Source of the DNA: Flavobacteriales bacterium
Lineage (GTDB): Bacteria > Bacteroidota > Bacteroidia > Flavobacteriales_D > Parvicellaceae
DNA: 35,784 nucleotides
Direction: 5' to 3'
NCBI GenBank assembly: GCA_018401455.1
Contig: JAGYKU010000027.1
Coordinates: forward strand, 1-35,784
In this document: piece after piece, positions 27,461 through 35,743 of the stretch
How positions within the stretch are numbered: position 1 is the stretch's first letter
How the letters are laid out: the number at the start of each line of letters is the position of its first letter
Made by a program: the position numbers and the translations under genes
The notes under the pieces: generated by a model
The model's database searches: none
Told to the model about the DNA's origin: nothing
What the model saw: only the letters and a program-made list of their open reading frames with translations

Positions 27461-27658
27461 TTAAGGTTCCGTCTTTCTAAATTTCAAATAACTTAAAAAA
27501 GCAATAATTCCTAAAAATAGCATTACACCAATTTTAGATACAAAAACAATATCAATTTGTCTTGTTTTTTCATCCACCACCGCAGCGATGTTAGGATCTT
27601 TAGAAAAAACTGAATAAGATACAAAAACGAGCAAAAGGGTAAGTATATTTTTAATCAT
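27461..27658 (-). CDS. Small membrane protein
   Basis: Hypothetical protein of 65 residues. A possible signal peptide (MIKNILTLLLVFVSYSVFS) is followed by about 20 polar residues, then one membrane helix (IGVMLFLGIIAFLSYL) and a basic end KFRKTEP. This fits a single-span inner-membrane protein with its N terminus outside. It converges on the FN3-type gene with seven bases between stops. I do not recognise a family, but the hydrophobic layout and clean start support a real gene. Confidence 0.55.
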   Translation of the reverse strand: MIKNILTLLLVFVSYSVFSKDPNIAAVVDEKTRQIDIVFVSKIGVMLFLGIIAFLSYLKFRKTEP

Positions 27659-27775
27659 AAAATTATTGTTGTAGTAATCTGACGCAAAGAACGTGTTTTT
27701 TTCTTTTCTATTTGTTAACTTTTGATGAATCGATTGTTAAATAAGATGAATGAATGAAGATTCTAAACAATAGAA

Positions 27776-28027
27776 CTACTTTGAAATCAAATCTCCCATC
27801 AAAACTTTCATCACAAAAATCGCTTTGCCAAATTTCTCGAATGAAGTTTTGATTTCCTTATTCAAAATGGGCATTACTATATCAAAATCTCCCATTACGT
27901 GAGTGCTTGTAGGATTGGTCATTACTGTCAATGAATTATGAGAATTTAACCTGTCGATAAAATCTTTAATTTTGGGAATATATTCTTCAGATAAAGGATA
28001 TTTGCTCAATTCTACTGTTACTTTCAT
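27776..28027 (-). CDS. YkoF/MTH1187-like small protein
   Basis: Cytoplasmic protein of 83 residues with a ferredoxin-like beta-alpha-beta pattern: MKVTVELSKYPLSEEYIPKI, NSLTVMTNPTSTHVMGDFDI and FGKAIFVMKVLMGDL. The opening strand and the placement of TNPTSTHVMGDFD resemble the MTH1187/YkoF thiamine-binding family. The match is by eye, and ligand binding is not established. It starts two bases after the end of lhgO on the same strand, so the two are very likely co-transcribed. Confidence 0.6.
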   Translation of the reverse strand: MKVTVELSKYPLSEEYIPKIKDFIDRLNSHNSLTVMTNPTSTHVMGDFDIVMPILNKEIKTSFEKFGKAIFVMKVLMGDLISK

Positions 28028-28029
28028 AT

Positions 28030-29252
28030 TTATTTTAAATTAAAATGTTTTTCTGCCATTTCTCTGATTTCATCACCTATGGCTAAGGCAGCTGTTGCCG
28101 CTGGTGAAGGAGCATTAAGTACGTGAATACTATTTTGAGCATATTCAATTCTAAAATCATCTCTTGTATCTCCGTCAGCTCCGAGTAATAATGCTCGAAC
28201 ACCAGCTCTACCCGGTTTAATGTCGTCCATTGTGAGTGAAGGAATAAGTTCTTGCAAAGTTTTTAAGAACAGTTTTTTAGAAAATGCTCTTCTATATTCT
28301 TTGACTCCAAAACTCATATTTTTGAAAAACAATTTCCATGTTCCGCCATAAGACAAAGCACTCGCTGTATCTCTCAATGAAAAATCTGTTTTGCCATAAC
28401 CTTCTCTTTTGAATGTAAAAACAGCATTGGGACCACACTCAATTTCACCATCAGTCATTCTTGTAAAATGTACTCCTAAAAATGGAAATTCTGGATTTGG
28501 AACAGGATAAATCAAATTTTTCACTTTATGTTTGGCTTGTTCTGTGAGTTCGTAGTAATCTCCTCTAAAACCAACCACTTTTTCTTTGATTTTCACTCCA
28601 TCTTTTTTCGCCAATCTATCTGCTTGCAAACCTCCACAAAAAATTGTCTTTCTCGCTTTGAATTTACCTTTATTGGTAATGACAGTATTGAATTCGGTAG
28701 TATGTTCGAATCCTATAGCTTCAGTACCCAACATTGATTTACTTTCAGCATTGAGACTTTCTGCAACTTCTATCATTTTTTTGGTTGCTCCACGATAATC
28801 GATAATTCCCGTGCATAGGCACCCAAATACCTGCAATTCCCTTCTACAAAAGGCTCGAAATCTTTGACTTGCTCGCCTGTAATTTTTTCAATTCCTTCGG
28901 TTTTGTTTGCGATACCATTGTTATAGATTTTTTCCATAAAAGGCAATTCGCTTTCTTTAGTAGCAACCACCACTTTTCCACATACATCATGAGCGATGTT
29001 ATGCTCTTTGGCAAATGCCACCAATTCGTGGCGACCTTGCACACAATTCTTGGCTTTCAACGACCCTGGCGTGTAGTACAAACCAGAGTGAATCACCCCT
29101 GAATTATTTCCCGTTTGATGATTTGCAAATTGATTTTCTTTTTCAATCAGCAAAATCTTTAACGAAGGATACGCTTTTTGTATCTTATAAAAAGTTGCTG
29201 CTCCAACTATTCCGCCTCCAATAATGGCGATATCATAAATTTGTTCTGACAT
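28030..29252 (-). pseudogene. lhgO: L-2-hydroxyglutarate oxidase (LhgO-like), frameshifted twice
   Basis: FAD-dependent oxidoreductase that oxidises L-2-hydroxyglutarate to 2-oxoglutarate, usually feeding the quinone pool. The N-terminal Rossmann motif is IAIIGGGIVGAATF (about residues 8-21), followed by NNSGVIHSGLYYTPGSLKAK, a family hallmark. The C-terminal part has VVGFRGDYYELTE, LGVHFTRMTDGEIECGPNAV and PGRAGVRALLLG. The frame breaks twice close together: one extra G near 28839-28841 and one extra base near 28811-28817. Correcting them joins DFEPFVEG through IAGIWVP to TGIIDYRGA and gives about 405 residues. All conserved parts are present, so sequence error is likely. It heads a two-gene unit with the YkoF-like gene. 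Confidence 0.87.
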
Positions 29253-29597
29253 GAATGAAATTTTGTGACTACAAAATTAGTCAATAAAATCATTTACGAT
29301 GCACATATACGTTTTAGGTTTTAAAATTACTATCTTGAACGTAAAAAAAGCAATGAAAACTTCAAAAAATGCGTTTATTTTCGCTCATTGTTCAGAGATA
29401 AAAACTATGGTTCATCCTTTACCTTTAACTAAAAACATATAAAAATATTACTAGAATGTTATAATATATGATGTTTTGAAAAATTTACTCACTATCAAGA
29501 TGAATTTACCAAGTGAGATTATCCATTCACTAAGTTAATGTTTTAAAAATTTAATTTTCTCCTCAAGTTTGTAGTATTAAATTATAAAATAAATTTT
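29253..29597. other. Intergenic stretch between lhgO and the Asn-rich gene
   Basis: These 345 bases hold the lhgO -7 element at their left edge. A 28-codon open frame starts at the ATG at 29353, with no recognisable product. A weak inverted repeat CTCACT/AGTGAG lies at 29488-29493 and 29512-29517. I see no tRNA, terminator or mobile-element end. The promoter of the Asn-rich gene must lie in the right half, but I cannot point to a convincing -7 box. Confidence 0.5.
29272..29279 (-). promoter_or_regulatory. Predicted -7 element of lhgO
   Basis: Read leftward the sequence is TAATTTTG, an exact TAnnTTTG match ending 19 bases before the lhgO ATG. No clear -33 TTG is visible. Confidence 0.45.
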
Positions 29598-30425
29598 ATG
29601 AAAACTACAAAAATTATCTTTTCGTTACTATCTATTCAATCAACACTTTATACATATGCACAGAACACAAATTATGTGAGAGAAGGCTTTTCTAATGTGG
29701 CAGTGAATCAAACTTACAATTCGAACAATAACATTATGTTTCAGACAAATAATACAAATGTATTGATCACTAATAACACCAACAATAATTCAAGAAATTT
29801 CATTCAAAAAAGTAATGACAATATTCAAAATAATACTTCTAGAAGCAATCCAGTTGTAGCACAAAACAGAAATACAAATATTAACTCTAATCCTATCAAC
29901 GTAAAACAAAGAAGCGGAAATGTCGTGATTGAACAAAGAGGTGGTAAAAATGATCAACGATCAATTGAACAAAAACAAGAAACAGTTAGAAATAATTCGA
30001 TTAATACTGATAATGAAATCACCCAGAACGTAGTCCGAAATCAAGAAATTGTAGTTCAAGAAATCACTGAAGTAGTTTCTGAACCTAAAGAAAATAAAGT
30101 AAACTTAGGTAATGAAAATGAATTAAATTTAGCATTCTCTTTTCCAAAATTAGAAATCTCTAAAGAGGAAAAAGTTGATAAACCAAAAGAAGAAAAAGAA
30201 ATAGTTTCTAATTCTAAATCAAATATTAAAGTTGATTTTCAAAAAAAGATAAACACTTCCAAATCAAAAAAAATCAAACAATCTAGAAGGTCAAAAAGTC
30301 ATTTTTACCAACAAAAAGTGAGAGGTCAAAAAATATTATTATCAAAATTGAAGAAAATCAAAAACACAAAACTAAAAGTAAAAACTAAAAAACCATATTG
30401 TAGAGTTGTTTGTTATAAATTTTAA
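29598..30425 (+). CDS. Secreted Asn-rich low-complexity protein with basic tail
   Basis: Hypothetical protein of 275 residues with three parts. First comes a signal peptide (MKTTKIIFSLLSIQSTLYTYAQ). Next is an Asn/Gln/Ser-rich stretch, about residues 23-160, with runs such as NSNNNIMFQTNNTN and NTNNNSRNFIQKSNDNIQNN. An acidic-to-mixed segment (NLGNENELNLAFSFPKLEI and EEKVDKPKEEKEI) follows. The last 65 residues are strongly basic (KSKKIKQSRRSKSHFYQQK, KLKKIKNTKLKVKTKK) and end in YCRVVCYKF with two Cys. I recognise no domain. The composition suggests a disordered, possibly aggregating secreted protein. It converges on the M43-like gene with three bases between stops. Confidence 0.7.
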   Translation: MKTTKIIFSLLSIQSTLYTYAQNTNYVREGFSNVAVNQTYNSNNNIMFQTNNTNVLITNNTNNNSRNFIQKSNDNIQNNTSRSNPVVAQNRNTNINSNPINVKQRSGNVVIEQRGGKNDQRSIEQKQETVRNNSINTDNEITQNVVRNQEIVVQEITEVVSEPKENKVNLGNENELNLAFSFPKLEISKEEKVDKPKEEKEIVSNSKSNIKVDFQKKINTSKSKKIKQSRRSKSHFYQQKVRGQKILLSKLKKIKNTKLKVKTKKPYCRVVCYKF

Positions 30426-30428
30426 GAC

Positions 30429-31793
30429 TCACTTGTCTATCTTCCCATCGCCAATTAATTCAATCGTTCCTATATTTTTTTCTTTACAAGGCATTTTGTT
30501 TTTTCGTTCGTAACTTTTACATTTTACAACTCCTTGCCAGTCACTTCCAAAGTAGTTTGTTATGATTCCTTTGTCTTTTACAACCAATTTTGCCTTTGCT
30601 TCTAAATAAATAGAAGCTCCTGCAGCCATGTGTAGCAAATTTTCTATGACCAAGGTTTGCCCTCTTCTTATGATAATATCATTTTTTACAATCATCGCTT
30701 TATCCCAATTTGTGCTGTCCCAAATTTCAATAGGTTGATTAGGGTTGTATTCATTTGCAGATGTGATTAAAATTCTTTCTTTTTTGACACTATATAAGTA
30801 ATGAATGTATCCAATTTGTTTGGGTGAAAGATAATTTCTACAAACATTATAACCCATAATATTGTTGCTCGTGTTGGTGGTATTACAATCAATAAATCCA
30901 AACTTATCACTTTTGGGTAAATCATCAAACTGAGGTGTATTGGTATGGCGCAGACCTACGGTATGTCCCAATTCGTGGGCGGTGAGTTGTGCTCCTGCCC
31001 AATCTCCACCTTTGACAATATTACTTACATTGAGATAATAATAAGAAGGGCCACACCCAAATGCAATTCCAGATTTGCTACTTCCTGTATAAAAAACATG
31101 AATAGCGTTTTTGTCAGATTTTGCGTACTTTTCCCATAAATCCAAACTACAATTTGAATTCTCCTCTCTAAAAAACTTTATAGTACTATTTATTTCATCT
31201 CCTTTTAATTTTTCTTTGATATGAAATAATGAATTTACTCCGATATCTTCAACTTTGGAAAATCGTATGGTTTTTGTCAATCCATCGCTATAATAAACTT
31301 TTAAACTATCATCCGCTCTAAAAAGTCTAGATCTTAACTTGCCTTTTACTAATAAAGTATTGCTTTCTAAATTTACTTCCAAAGGTTCAATGTCTAAAAC
31401 ATCTTCAATTGTTTTAATTCTGTCCCAATCATCAGCATCTGTGTGAAACAAAACCTCATCAACACGAAATTTCAAACGACTTGAAGGAATATAATGTACA
31501 ATTCCATCATTAGTGGGCAAAGTAGGCTTCCCGAGGTCTCTAAAAAATCTATTAATCCATTCTATCTGCTGATTGAAGTATGCTGTACTATCTTCGTTCA
31601 TATTTTGCGCATCATCTTCGTACCTTTTGATGATATGAACTATTGTTTTGATTTCAATAGTAGGATGCGTAATTTCTGAAGTATGTTCATAGGGAATATA
31701 CTTTTCCAAATCTTGTTGCGCATTCGCAAAACTGATTATTCCTAAAAAAGAAATTAAAATAAAATATTTATTGAATAGAAGTAGTTTCTGCAT
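30429..31793 (-). CDS. Secreted M43-like zinc metalloprotease
   Basis: Metzincin protease of 454 residues with a signal peptide ending at FANAQQ. The zinc site HELGHTVGLRH lies at residues 273-283 (His273, Glu274, His277, His283), and the Met-turn is NNIMGYN. The extended motif HExxHxxGLxH and the upstream secreted context fit the M43 (cytophagalysin/pappalysin) group, though another metzincin family is possible. After the catalytic domain come about 100 residues of beta-helix-like sequence (RRGQTLVIENLLHMAAGASI and DWQGVVKCKSYE), ending abruptly at IELIGDGKIDK. No T9SS sorting domain is present, unlike many relatives. The start overlaps the M23 gene by 26 bases, so translation is coupled. 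Confidence 0.85.
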   Translation of the reverse strand: MQKLLLFNKYFILISFLGIISFANAQQDLEKYIPYEHTSEITHPTIEIKTIVHIIKRYEDDAQNMNEDSTAYFNQQIEWINRFFRDLGKPTLPTNDGIVHYIPSSRLKFRVDEVLFHTDADDWDRIKTIEDVLDIEPLEVNLESNTLLVKGKLRSRLFRADDSLKVYYSDGLTKTIRFSKVEDIGVNSLFHIKEKLKGDEINSTIKFFREENSNCSLDLWEKYAKSDKNAIHVFYTGSSKSGIAFGCGPSYYYLNVSNIVKGGDWAGAQLTAHELGHTVGLRHTNTPQFDDLPKSDKFGFIDCNTTNTSNNIMGYNVCRNYLSPKQIGYIHYLYSVKKERILITSANEYNPNQPIEIWDSTNWDKAMIVKNDIIIRRGQTLVIENLLHMAAGASIYLEAKAKLVVKDKGIITNYFGSDWQGVVKCKSYERKNKMPCKEKNIGTIELIGDGKIDK

Positions 31794-33081
31794 TTTTTAT
31801 CATTTCATTTTCATCCGCTTCAAGAGGATTTATTTGGTCTAAACTAAATTTGATAGGCTCTATAAATTTCAAGAATTCAATCAAAGCACTATCTTTCAAT
31901 GGGTCAACTGTTGGAATATCAATACTCAAAGGATCTACAGCTTTTCCGTTGATATACACTCTATAATCCAAATGAGGCCCTGTGGAAGTTCCAGTACTTC
32001 CGACCTCTCCTATTTTTTGACCTTGTAAAACATGCACTCCTTTTTTGATACCAGGACCATATTTTGATAAATGTAAGTATTTTGTTTCAATATCGCCAAT
32101 ATCATGTTTGATTTTCACCATATTTCCCGCACCACCATTGTAAGACGCTAGAGTCACAGTTCCAGATCCAGTAGCCACAACATCCGTTCCTATCGGAGCT
32201 GCATAATCTACTCCATGATGAGGTCTGTAAATTTTCAAAACAGGATGAAATCTATTATTTGAAAACTTTGAAGAAACTCTTGTGTATTCCAATGGAGCGC
32301 TTAACAATGCTCTTTGCATTTGTTCACCAGAATCGGTGAAGAATGTGTAAGGAATAGAATCCGTTTCATATCCAAAAAAGTAAAATTCTTCGGATTTATG
32401 ATAAAAAAGTGTGGCGTGAATTTTTCCAATTCCTACAAATTCATCATCTACGTATTTTGCATCGTAAATTACTTTGTAATAATCTCCTTTTTTTACATCA
32501 AAGAAATCTACACTCCAGGCGTATAACTTAGTAAATTCAATCAACAAAGCAGGTGTAAGATCATGATCCATAAATGCATTCCAAAGACTGCTTGTAATTA
32601 CTCCTCCATCACTTTGTTGTTTAATAACCACATCTTTTGCTCCGATATAAGCATGCAAACTATCCTCAAAAGAATACACCAAATAATCTATTGGATTGAT
32701 TTCATATATAAAATGAGATGCCTTTTTTAGGGTATCTTGCATTTTGCTCAAAACCATATATTTTTGACCTGTTTTTATCTTTTTTACATCAAAAAGTGAA
32801 TCATATTTAGAAACTATTTGATACAATTCACTCATCGTAATTCCGTATAAAGGAAGTATGTGGGCAAGTCCTTCATTTTTATTTACGGTTCCTGTATCCA
32901 CAATAAAACTATCTAATACAAAATCATAAGCGATTGTAGGTTCTGGAATGATTACTTCCTTTTCAGGTTTTGAATTATTTTTAGGCTTTTCAATGGAAGC
33001 TTCATCACAAGAAACCATAAAAGTAACGAGTAGAAAAGTGAAAAGTAAAGGAAAAAAATAGGAAAAAAATACTCTGTTCAT
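31768..33081 (-). CDS. M23 family peptidoglycan endopeptidase lipoprotein
   Basis: Predicted lipoprotein of 437 residues: the signal sequence ends in FMVSC (Cys at about residue 25), followed by an acidic or Lys-rich linker. The middle contains LysM-like or OapA-like modules (ILPLYGITMSELYQIVSKYD, KIKTGQKYMVLSK). The C-terminal LytM/M23 domain has the zinc ligands in RPHHGVDYAAPIGTDVVATG and GPHLDYRVYINGKAVDPL, with KHDIGDIETKYLHLSKYG between. Such enzymes cut peptide cross-links in peptidoglycan during growth and division. It is the first gene of a pair with the M43-like protease and has a good -7 element at 33106-33113. Confidence 0.93.
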   Translation of the reverse strand: MNRVFFSYFFPLLFTFLLVTFMVSCDEASIEKPKNNSKPEKEVIIPEPTIAYDFVLDSFIVDTGTVNKNEGLAHILPLYGITMSELYQIVSKYDSLFDVKKIKTGQKYMVLSKMQDTLKKASHFIYEINPIDYLVYSFEDSLHAYIGAKDVVIKQQSDGGVITSSLWNAFMDHDLTPALLIEFTKLYAWSVDFFDVKKGDYYKVIYDAKYVDDEFVGIGKIHATLFYHKSEEFYFFGYETDSIPYTFFTDSGEQMQRALLSAPLEYTRVSSKFSNNRFHPVLKIYRPHHGVDYAAPIGTDVVATGSGTVTLASYNGGAGNMVKIKHDIGDIETKYLHLSKYGPGIKKGVHVLQGQKIGEVGSTGTSTGPHLDYRVYINGKAVDPLSIDIPTVDPLKDSALIEFLKFIEPIKFSLDQINPLEADENEMIKNAETTSIQ

Positions 33082-33105
33082 GATAATCTTAAAAATAATG
33101 AATTA

Positions 33106-33113
33106 CAAAGGTA
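33106..33113 (-). promoter_or_regulatory. Predicted -7 element of the M23-M43 pair
   Basis: Read leftward the sequence is TACCTTTG, an exact TAnnTTTG match ending 24 bases before the M23 ATG. A TTG lies about 15 bases upstream, a short spacing. Confidence 0.5.
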
Positions 33114-33300
33114 AATAATGTTCAATATCAAGATTTTAAAAAACTTGTTATTTGTTAACGTCCAAACTTTAAAAGTGTAAGGCTAAAGAATAGATATTTT
33201 TAATATGTGCCTGATATTCAATATTTTAAAGATTCATTAGTTAGAATCAAATCCTGAATCATATTTTGATAAATAAAATTCCTAAACTTAAGTAAATTCA

Positions 33301-33350
33301 GCCACTAATGCACGAATGACATAGGATTCCGATATTCGTGTATTCGTGGC
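33301..33350. repeat. REP-like imperfect palindrome
   Basis: Arms 33301-33317 (GCCACTAATGCACGAAT) and 33334-33350 (ATTCGTGTATTCGTGGC) pair at 15 of 17 positions around a 16-base loop. The arms are much more GC-rich than their surroundings. An A run follows on the + strand, so it is not a rightward terminator. Palindromes of this kind, built around a CACGAAT core, recur between genes in some Bacteroidota genomes (from memory). Only one copy is in this window. Confidence 0.6.
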
Positions 33351-33407
33351 AAAAAAAATTAAATCACCATTTTTCATAGAACTAATTTCAATCTTAAATA
33401 AATAGTG

Positions 33408-33415
33408 TAATTTTG
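33408..33415 (+). promoter_or_regulatory. Possible -7 element of aroB
   Basis: TAATTTTG is an exact TAnnTTTG match, but it lies about 115 bases before the aroB ATG, which would give a long leader. No -33 TTG is clear. Confidence 0.3.
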
Positions 33416-33529
33416 ATGAATAGGAACTTTTAATAGGCGCTTATTATTCATAAACATAAAAAATTGAAAATCAGAATTCAACAGAAACACAACCTTACCC
33501 ATTAATCACTAAATACCAATTTACTAGAA

Positions 33530-34552
33530 ATGCATCCAATTACAATAGACAACCTTGAAAACGAAAATTTTCTAAATTTAATTAATCAATATGACCCTTT
33601 ACAATTAATTGCTATTGTAGATGATAATACGGCACCATTTTTAGAAACCATTCATCAAATTACAGATTTGAATATTGATGCAATTCAATTACCAGCGGGA
33701 GAACAATTCAAAAACATCAATTCTTTGGCTGGAATATGGAAAGATCTTACAGACAATCACTTTCGAAGAGATGGATTGATCATTAATTTAGGCGGTGGTG
33801 TAATTTCAGACATTGGTGGATTTGCAGCTGCTTCTTATAAAAGAGGTATAGATTTCATAAATATTCCCACTACATTGTTAGGAATGGTAGATGCAGCAAT
33901 AGGCGGTAAAACAGGCATTGATTTTTTTGATTTTAAAAATCAAATTGGAGTTATCAAACAACCCAAAGGAGTTTTTTGTGATGTAAATTTTTTAAAAACA
34001 CTTCCAAAAGAAGAATTGCTATCAGGTTTTGCAGAAGTGGTGAAACATGGATTAGTAAATGACAAAAAATACTTTGAATATTGCACCTCAACTCCTATTG
34101 AAAATTTAGACTGGAACAAAGTGGTAAAAGGAAGTATAGCTATAAAATCAAATATTGTGAAAGCTGATCCAGATGAAAAAGGCATTAGAAAATTTCTCAA
34201 TTTTGGACATACTATTGGCCATGCTATTGAATCTCATTATTTAGAAATAGGCAATCCTATTTTACATGGATTTGCAGTTGCTAAGGGTATGATTGTTGAG
34301 TCGAAACTTTCTGTGGAAGCTGGATTATTAAGTGAGGATGAATTCATACAAATTGAAAACACCCTCACAAAACTATTTCCTAAAGTATCTGTCAAAGAAA
34401 ATGATATTCCAAGTATCATTCAAAAAATGAAAAATGATAAAAAGAATCATACAGATGCAATTAATTTTACTTTTTTACAATCTATAGGTAAAGCTGTTTA
34501 CAACCAAACCGCCAGTGAAGAAAGCATTGCAAAAGCCTTATTTATTTGCTAA
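33530..34552 (+). CDS. aroB: 3-dehydroquinate synthase
   Basis: Second enzyme of the shikimate pathway: it converts DAHP to 3-dehydroquinate with NAD and a divalent metal, in the cytoplasm. The protein has 340 residues. NAD-binding and substrate motifs are GGGVISDIGGFAAASYKRG and INIPTTLLGMVDAAIGGKTG (about residues 85-125). The metal ligands lie in SGFAEVVKHGL (Glu), NFGHTIGHAIES (His) and LHGFAVAKGM (His). The KFLNFGH context is standard. The protein is slightly shorter than the E. coli enzyme, as usual for this phylum. Its 3' end overlaps by 15 bases the end of the convergent hypothetical gene. Confidence 0.96.
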   Translation: MHPITIDNLENENFLNLINQYDPLQLIAIVDDNTAPFLETIHQITDLNIDAIQLPAGEQFKNINSLAGIWKDLTDNHFRRDGLIINLGGGVISDIGGFAAASYKRGIDFINIPTTLLGMVDAAIGGKTGIDFFDFKNQIGVIKQPKGVFCDVNFLKTLPKEELLSGFAEVVKHGLVNDKKYFEYCTSTPIENLDWNKVVKGSIAIKSNIVKADPDEKGIRKFLNFGHTIGHAIESHYLEIGNPILHGFAVAKGMIVESKLSVEAGLLSEDEFIQIENTLTKLFPKVSVKENDIPSIIQKMKNDKKNHTDAINFTFLQSIGKAVYNQTASEESIAKALFIC

Positions 34553-35743
34553 TTCTCTTGTTTTTAGGTAATCCATATAAGATTCCAAATCGCTTGCATT
34601 TCTTTTATACTTTCCAAGTCCTGCATTATTTATTTTGGCTCTTTGGATATAACTGTCAGCAGTGGAATAATCTCTAATCCACATATATGCTTCCGCAACA
34701 TTCACTTGAATAGCAGCAGTTACTTTATCGTTGATTCTGGCTTTACTGTCTTGCATATTACTTTCAGACAAAGCTTTTTCCCAAATAGCAATAGCTTTTC
34801 TTAGTTTTGCTTCACCGTCTTTTCTTGAGACATTTTTGTAAATCAAATCATAACCACTTTTAGCATTAGTATATGCATCTAATAAATCTCCATAATCTAA
34901 CCCTTTGAATTTTTTTACAGTGTAAATATCTGTAACTCTTTGCTTAATTGGGAAACCACATCTGTCGTTTAATAAATTATTCACTTGATTTAGTATTGCA
35001 TTTACCTCATCTGTTTGAAGCGTTTTCCAATAATTAGTATAATTATCGGTTTTCCAATATTCAAAATCGTACTGGCTTTTGTATTTATTTATAGCTTTTG
35101 TTTTTTGATTGGCATTCAAATTTTCATTGATAATAATTCCTTGACCAGGAACTTCAACAGTAAGTTTAATAGGCATTTTGTATGTTGCACTATAGTCATA
35201 ACTAGTTGCGGCTCCAGTCCCAGTAACTTTCTGAACAATATTAGCCTCTTGCAACCCCATAAACTGAATGGTAACTGTTGCTCCACCAGCACCTTTTGTA
35301 AGACCTTCAATATTTATTCTTGAATCTACAATTCCATCAGAAATTTCTTCTGTAAGCAACGGTGCTTGTAGTTCTTCTTTTAGCGTTGGCATTGGTGGGT
35401 AAGGCTGTTTGATGGGCTGAGCCATTACAGTTCCTGCGTTGGTAGCTATTTGCCATTTAGACATTTCCAACAGATACATTTGATCTATTTTTTTCTTTTG
35501 ATCTATCCAAGCCGTCAATTGAGATTCAGCTAAATTAAGATTTACTTCATATGCAGACAAAGAGTCGTTGTTGCTTGCTTGATAAACAGAGTGGTCTAAA
35601 ACGATTGCATATGAATTAGTTCCTTTCAAAGGATGACTTGGTTCTTGTATAAAATTAAATGTAATTTTTTGATCATCAATATTTTGAGCAGACAAGTTCA
35701 AAACAGTTGTGAGTCCGAGAAATAAGAGTAAATTTTTTTTCAT
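34538..35743 (-). CDS. Secreted hypothetical protein with helical-repeat C terminus
   Basis: Predicted periplasmic or surface protein of 401 residues with a signal peptide ending at LNLSAQN. The N-terminal half is beta-rich with a charged helical hairpin (NLNLAESQLTAWIDQKKK). A glycine-rich segment (NIEGLTKGAGGATVTIQFMG) follows. The C-terminal third (about 285-401) is helical with a TPR-like look: AKLRKAIAIWEKALSESNMQ, then VNVAEAYMWIRDYSTADSYI, then RNASDLESYMDYLKTRE. I do not recognise a named family. It converges on aroB and overlaps it by 15 bases. Its promoter would be near the right edge of the window; I see no clear -7 box in the 41 bases available. Confidence 0.75.
   Translation of the reverse strand: MKKNLLLFLGLTTVLNLSAQNIDDQKITFNFIQEPSHPLKGTNSYAIVLDHSVYQASNNDSLSAYEVNLNLAESQLTAWIDQKKKIDQMYLLEMSKWQIATNAGTVMAQPIKQPYPPMPTLKEELQAPLLTEEISDGIVDSRINIEGLTKGAGGATVTIQFMGLQEANIVQKVTGTGAATSYDYSATYKMPIKLTVEVPGQGIIINENLNANQKTKAINKYKSQYDFEYWKTDNYTNYWKTLQTDEVNAILNQVNNLLNDRCGFPIKQRVTDIYTVKKFKGLDYGDLLDAYTNAKSGYDLIYKNVSRKDGEAKLRKAIAIWEKALSESNMQDSKARINDKVTAAIQVNVAEAYMWIRDYSTADSYIQRAKINNAGLGKYKRNASDLESYMDYLKTRELANK

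Larger units (their letters stand above)
33082..33529. other. Intergenic stretch between the M23 gene and aroB
   Basis: These 448 bases contain the divergent promoter elements of the M23 gene (33106-33113) and of aroB (33408-33415), and one imperfect palindrome at 33301-33350. No gene, tRNA or insertion-sequence end is visible. The rest is very AT-rich and has no clear structure. Confidence 0.6.

Noticed and set aside
29353..29439. A 28-codon open frame upstream of the Asn-rich gene
   Set aside because: Short, no recognisable motif or signal peptide, and no promoter box close to it; chance is the simplest explanation.
29488..29517. Inverted repeat CTCACT/AGTGAG
   Set aside because: Only six base pairs with an 18-base loop in AT-rich sequence; not distinguishable from chance.
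33301..33350. The palindrome as a rho-independent terminator
   Set aside because: On the + strand it is followed by A, not T, and on the - strand its T run comes before the stem; it is also far from both gene ends.
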